From Gnetum montanum (Eukaryota; Streptophyta; Gnetopsida; Gnetales; Gnetaceae), in the NCBI GenBank assembly GCA_015680685.1, contig MNCI01030499.1:162467-226466 (forward strand): DNA of 64,000 bases. The letters are read 5' to 3'. Shown one piece after another: positions 58,295 through 64,000 of this stretch (position 1 is the first letter of the stretch; each line of letters starts with the position of its first letter). The position numbers were made by a program, and so were the translations under genes. The notes beneath the pieces are model-generated. The model did not search any database. It was not told where the DNA came from and worked only from the letters and a program-made list of their open reading frames with translations.

Positions 58295-59125
58295 TAATGA
58301 GCATGACCATCAATGAATGCATTGACATAACCTAAGATGCATTGACACAATGTAGTATTTTGCCTCTATAAATGGGCAAACTATTCACATTTATGGATCC
58401 TTTGGTCATAGTAGTAGTGAAGCTCTTGTAGGTTTTTTCCATAGGAATTGGAAAATTTTCTTTTTCAGTGCTTGTAGCATGGATAGAATTGATTGGATGA
58501 TATTTTATTCAAATGCATGTTGTACTTAGATACTTCTGCATTTTTGCAATAAAATTGAGATTAATTCTCTCCATTATAATGCTTGGAATAATTCTTAGTT
58601 TATTTCTAGCACTTAACTATTAATGAATTTTACTTTCTAGAACTTAGGAAATTAATATTTTATTCCATAATAGTGTAAGTATAACCATCCCAAACATAAA
58701 GTATTAACATTTGATAATCCCAGTAATAGATACTTGGTACACCCAATAGTAACCATTTGGTAACTTAGTAACGTTAATATAAGTTCAAGATGCGAACAGA
58801 GAGTGGGAATAGATGCTTCATACTTAGGCTAGTTTAGATAATTTTTAGTTCCATATTTAGTTAGAAATTAATGTTTTAATCATTTTATTATCTTAAATAT
58901 TTTAATCCTTTGAAATAATGAAAAATAAAAATATCTTAAGCCTTGATCAAACTTAACCATATCCATTAAGCTACATAAGTGATGTTTAGAAAGATAATGA
59001 TCAACATTGTCTCACCTAATTATTTAAGATACTTTTACCCTAATGTTCCTTAAGAATTTGATCAGATCATGTGTACATGCTTGTGATTTGTATGGTTGAG
59101 TGTAGGAAACACTCGTCGCTTATCA
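58295..59125 (+). mobile_element. 5' LTR of element F
   Basis: 831 bp; TAATGAGCATGACC...CGCTTATCA (both ends mutated). U3 has TCAATGAATGCATTGA and a second ATGCATTGACA, then CTATAAATGGG (about 58371). R/U5 shares TAATCCCAGTAAT and TGTATGGTTGAGTGTAGG with the other copies. Confidence 0.8.
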
Positions 59126-59145
59126 TTGATACCATTATTAGGACC
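59126..59145 (+). promoter_or_regulatory. Primer binding site of element F (tRNA-Asp type)
   Basis: TTGATACCATTATTAGGACC directly after the LTR; the most decayed of the family here. Confidence 0.5.
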
Positions 59146-59259
59146 ATGTTGTGCATTAAGTGTTTTTAATAATTAAATCATATAAAGATCATTATAAAAA
59201 CATATCAAAACATCATTAATAATAATAATATTTTATTCAAAACATACTACAAGAATAAA

Positions 59260-61790
59260 TTAAAAGATTTCTTCTTCTCACAAGGTTGATTTCCCCCATG
59301 TGGATGATACTACAAGAACTTATGACATATCAAAGAAGAACCCAAATGAAGTACCCCAACAAATCAAGGTTTTCTACACCTATCTACATTCATACTATCT
59401 AGAATTCACTTTTATCCTTTACCATGATGAGTAGTTGCAGTGGAGAGACTTGAAGGACAACATTATGTTGCCACCCGATTATGCCATTCCATTAATATTC
59501 ATGACAACATTAACAAAGTTGGGGCTTGAAGCAATAGCCTTGAATTACCAAATGATAGATCACCTTTATAGAGATTATCAATCAATGGAAATTCAATTTC
59601 GAAAAGACAAACTCATAGAGGCTTGCCATGAAGCCTCTAAGGGTATAAGGGTTATGATCACACTAAAATCATAGTTAGAAAATAAGGACATAGAATATCC
59701 ATCAGGTAGATCTCAACTCCAAGGTTCTCCTCCCTTTAATTAAGAAAAAATGACCCACCAATGGTTACATTCAACCTTAACAAGAAACCTTGGTGAAGGA
59801 AGAGCTAGATCGAAAAATAGGGGACCCTCAAGGCCAAAGTCTTCCAATCATTAGGTCAGAAAATAATTAAGCGATCAAAGGAGGAAAGAAAGCTAGGACA
59901 ACTCTCCTAGCTCTCCATACTCACCATATTCTTCATCATCTAGCTTTGACAAGGGATAAGAGAAGAACATACACAAGAGCAAGAAGAAGAGGGGCATCAC
60001 CAAGAAAGAAGCTATAGTAAACCACATCATAGAAGACATGGCCATGATAGGGGCCATGATGAACGAGATGCCTATGATGAATCATTACTTGCTAAAAGAA
60101 GCATGATCAACATCTATGAGGTAGTTCACATTCCCACCAAGCATTAAAGGAATCACTAAATCAAATGGCTTAATATGAATAATATTTCTAAGTTTGAGGA
60201 AGGCTACAATGCTAATTTGCAACATCATTTATAAGCCTTCCATAATGTTTGTGCCTTGTAGAACATCAAAAAAATTAGTAAAAACTTAAATTGTTCCCTA
60301 AAATGCTCATAAAGAAAGCTACAAGTTGGTATCAATCCATAGAACTAGAATATATTTGCAAATGGAATACAATGCTAGAGTTATTCAATGATAAGTATTA
60401 GAGGTACTCTAGGGTGTTCAACTTAAGAAAAAATTTAGAATGGAAACAAGATAATCATGAATCCCTTGACGTGGCCCTAGAAAGATACTATTCTTTACTA
60501 CACTAATGCCTAGATCATAGTTTCTCTTAGTGGGAGTAGCTTTACCATATCATATATGGGCTTAGAAATAAGACTAGGAAAATTCTTGGGGTTTATGTTT
60601 AAGGAATATTATTAGAGAAGAGGGTCTATTAGATCCAAAGACTCATTGACCAAATAACAAAGGAAGAATAAGCGTTAAAGAAAAGAGAATGTGCAAAAAA
60701 GTACAACAAAGATCCCTCCATCCACATAAAAGAGGTCTATCTCTATAACCCAAAGAAGAAAACATCATTAGAGGAGGTTGCGGAAAGAAAAACCTTGTCA
60801 ATCCAAAAGTTTGTTATTGAAATTTTGGCTAAGCTAGATAAGATGTGGAACTCTCTCGATGAGAAGTGTTAAATAATACTAAAGATTGTGAAAGAGAAAA
60901 CAAAACAAAAAAGATCCAAGTATAAAGATAGAAGGAGAAAGAAGAACATAGAGAAGGAATACTATAAAAAAAATGGTAAGACTACAATAGTGAAAGAGAT
61001 TACAAACTCTAATTAACATGATGGAGGGTATAACATATGCCAATATAAATATCCAAAGGATTCTTATCTAATATTTTCACACTTTTAATATTATGGGATG
61101 TACATATTAAACCCAAAATTCATCAAAAGGCAAGTACCCTAGACGTTGTCTTATTAATAAGGCAACTATAGGAAATAGTTTCACCAATAATGATACTATC
61201 GAAGTGGAATACCACCTTAGCCTCATGAGTACTATTAGCAATGCAATAACTTGTAGTCATGGGGGATGCCATCACCATGGTAGCGATACCCTTAACAATA
61301 GTCATATCCTTATAGGTACTACATCCAATAGTCAGTGTTACCAAGTGGCTCTACTATCCACACACCTTTAGATCATTGTTATCATCCCAAATATCATAGA
61401 CCTATCATTCTACAAGATCAATCTTCCTCCACATAAACTTGCTACCACTTGTAACATCATGCACCCCTTTCCTTCACTCCCTTATCACTTGCATCACCTA
61501 TGCAAGGTAAAATACCTCCACAGCCTCAACAATGACTTGCTACTAGAGCCATGAATTTGCAAGTGGATGATAATTTAAGTGATCTTGAATGTAAACCTTG
61601 AAAGATGTCATTTTTCTATTCTAATAGTCCACCCAAATCATCTAAGGCATTTGTAACTGTGAAGCCCTTTCAAACCCCCTAAGGAATGCCTACCAAGCTA
61701 CATTTAAATCAAAGAACCCAAAATGTCCAAATTGTCATGTTAACCCATATTGTTATAGATTAGACTAAGGTAGGAAACCTTTATATGGAA
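59260..61790 (+). pseudogene. gag of element F
   Basis: No start codon is left. The N-terminal domain reads EFTFILYHDE then LQWRDLKDNIMLPPDYAIP (59435-59490). Ser-rich linker near 59910-59945. DESLLAKRSMIN at 60070-60105, with Arg where B, C and D have TGA. Capsid core with IPTKH and MNNISKFEEGYNANLQHHL (60130-60240), coil 60640-60960 and a knuckle remnant CQYKYPKDS (about 61038-61064) that has lost His and the last Cys. Near 61258 the block TAGTCATGGGGGATG occurs inside the Pro-rich region, as in D. Many stops and shifts. Confidence 0.7.
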
Positions 61791-64000
61791 AAAAATTAAT
61801 CCAAAAAGTCTCCTAATCTATTTATAGATTGTAGGAAATTACCCATGTAAGGCTCTATTAGACTCAGGTTTTAATGTGAATTTGATTTTTCAAGAGATGT
61901 ACAAAATTTAGAGCCTACCTCCACTTAGGAAATGTAATACCAAGTTAGAGCTTGTAAATAAATCCATTACAACTTTGTTGGGATTCATAAAAGACATTAT
62001 GACTACCATTAATGTGTAGTTATATCTAGTTGATTTCTAGGTGATCCATGTGGAAAATGGTAAGATAGACTTCCCTATCACTATGGGGAGGGCTTGGCTA
62101 AGTAGAATTGATTTCAAGTTAGGAATCAAAGACCTCTTCTTAGAAATCTCCAATAAAAATGAATTTAACAAGATAGAAAAAAAGAGGGTTCCATACATCA
62201 TGTATAGTGACATAGGATGCAATTGCATGTAAAAGATATGGATAATAAAAAGCACAAACATTAAAACATGCAAGCAATGTGCTAAATCCATAAGTGTGAA
62301 AACATGCTTGTATGTAACAACCACAAAAATAATACAATACCTAGTGATTGACTACAAAAAATAGTTCAAGTTCTAGAATGCATGAATCCAACAAAGATCC
62401 TTGCAATTATATATATAGAAAAGATGAATGACATAGAGTAAATTAGGAACCAACTTCTAAATTCAATAAACAACAAAGAGCCAAAGGTAGATTAGGGAGA
62501 TTTGAAACTTTTGGAAACCTCTAAATCAAAAATTCTTAGAACCAAAAATATTATCAGAATTTTTGCAATATGTGTTCTTGAACAATGGAAAACCAATAAT
62601 TATTAATAATCACCTCACTAAGAAATAAAAAGAGAAGCTACTAAAAATGGTTAACAAATGGTAAACAACCCTTGCTTGGTCATAGGATGAAATAATAAGG
62701 ATAAATCCATGCATATGCTAGCATCAAATCTATACAAACTCCTCTATCAAGTTTAAAAGATAGCCATACATGAGATTGATCCCAAAATTGAAATAGGCTA
62801 TTAAAAAAGACGTTGAGAAGCTCCTCAAGGCTAGTTCATTTATCTTATGATAGATAGTAAGTGGATGAGATCACTTGTCATTGTACCTAAGAAAAGAAAA
62901 TAATGGAGAATTTGCATAGACATTAGGTTGTTAAACATGGCTACTTTCAAGGATAATTTTTCCTTTACCATTTATGGACCAAGTATTGGATACCATTATA
63001 ATACATTTGTATTATAATTTTCTAGATGGTTATAGTGACGATAATAAAATTCAAATTTCTCCAGAAGAATAGAGCAAAATACTGTTTACTAGTCCTTGGG
63101 TGACTTTTGCAAAAAAAAAAGGACGTCTTTTGGTTTGTGTAATGATACTACCACATTCTAATGCCTTATCATCAATATCTTTTAGCAAAAAATTGACAGT
63201 GGTGTAGATGTCTTTATGGATGACTTCTTCACCTACAATGTTGCTTTGAATAAGCACTAGGTTGCTTGGAGCAAGTACTGAAATGATGTGTTGAAACTAA
63301 TCTAAAACCCAACTAGTAAAAAAGCCATCTAATGGTTCAAAAGGACATTGTTTTAGAGCACTGAATCTTAGAAAATAACATTGAGGTAAATCTTGAAAAG
63401 ATAAGGATCATCCAAGGAATCACCAAACAACCTCAAACAATCAAATATGTGAGGTCATTTCTTGGGCATACTAGTTACTATAGGTGCTTCATTAAAAATT
63501 TATCAAAAATCATCAAACCATTGGTGGAGCTCACTAAGAAGGATGCAACATTTGAATGGACTAAGGGATGTGAGTAGGCATTCCAAATATTGAATTAGAA
63601 GCTAATAGAAATACCAATCCTATAAGCAATTGACGCATTGAAGTCATTCCACATCATGATGGATGCATCCAATTTTTTCTTAGAAGCAGTACTCACATAG
63701 ATGGATGATGAGAAATGTCCATATTACATCCACTGTGCAAATAGAATAATTTTGAGTGCATAGCTTAATTACACCATAACAATAAGAATTAATGATGGTG
63801 GTGTATATCCTTCAAAAATTTAGGCACTATGTACTTTGATATTTTGTGTGTGTACACTAATCATCGTGTCATCTACTTTCTCATGAACAAACCAATGATG
63901 AATCCCCATATCATATTATGGTTGGTGATTTTGTAAGAATTAGATCTAATAATTGTGAATAAAAAGGAAACCAAGAATTTCGTTTTAGTTAAGATGGGAC
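61791..64000 (+). pseudogene. pol of element F (protease, RT, start of RNase H), cut by window end
   Basis: Protease LLDSGFNVNL (61855-61884, DSG intact) and ITMGRAWLSRIDFKLGIKDL (62077-62135). RT: IVPKKRK (62881), CIDIRLLNMATFKD (about 62915-62955), VFMDDF at 63211-63228 with catalytic Asp pair kept, LGHTSYYRCF-like (63463-63492). RNase H: HIMMDASNFFLEAV (63650-63690) to VYILQKFRHYVL (about 63800-63835). Heavily broken by stops and frameshifts. Integrase and everything beyond lie outside the window. Confidence 0.82.

Noticed and set aside
1-64000. CRISPR arrays, bacterial operons, rRNA or functional tRNA genes, caulimovirus insertions
   Set aside because: No such arrays or genes were seen. 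RT-bearing sequences carry LTRs, polypurine tracts and integrase and lack movement- or coat-protein regions, so they are LTR retrotransposons and not pararetroviruses.

Overview
The window looks like intergenic DNA from a large, repeat-rich seed-plant genome, most likely a gymnosperm; that placement is an inference from character, not from a marker gene. It is AT-rich and packed with old, nested LTR retrotransposons. Most coding frames were broken by point mutations rather than indels. Two relics of a type I-like MADS-box gene and a scrap of a GH81 beta-1,3-glucanase are the only recognisable host-type sequences. No intact protein-coding gene is visible. There are no tRNA, rRNA or CRISPR features. 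One run of 223 N and six single N mark assembly joins.

One Ty3/gypsy family of Athila/Tat type dominates. Its LTRs run TGATGAG...CTCATCA, it has tRNA-Asp-type primer sites, and its RT motif is FMDD. Copies are called here A (1-4109, + strand, 3' half only), B (11744-30414, +), C (19629 to about 29000, +, inside B), D (37350-44252, - strand, RT/RNase H/integrase deleted), E (44641-57561, -) and F (58295 to window end, +). A and E also carry an accessory reading frame between pol and the 3' LTR. In A it is a single 929-codon frame with an N-terminal domain resembling the 'putative plant transposon protein' domain, a long coiled coil and a conserved C-terminal motif. In E a TATA box, a short non-coding exon and a good intron lie directly upstream, so this frame may be expressed from its own spliced transcript.

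Layout: 1-4109 tail of A; 4120-6065 decayed L1-type LINE carrying a tRNA-derived SINE; 6068-8445 MADS-box relic on the minus strand, split by a 1.5 kb insertion; 8446-11065 the 5' end of another Ty3/gypsy relic (G). The gag of G is interrupted by a solo LTR (S), which is interrupted by B, which is interrupted by C, giving four layers. S ends at 30610 and the gag of G resumes to about 31140. From 31.9 to 36.1 kb is a more GC-rich, apparently low-copy island with the second MADS-box relic (+) and the GH81 fragment (-). An RTE-type LINE relic (37100-37349 and 44253-44520, -) is split by D with a CCTCT target duplication. E, a short unassigned stretch, and F follow.

Targets, duplications and shared frames are consistent in at least four places (ATATG for B, CCTCT for D, CCTTG/CCTTA for S, and continuous protein homology across the D and S insertions), so the nesting order is well supported. 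D looks youngest, with LTRs nearly alike and the best preserved frame. C, B, S and G are progressively older.
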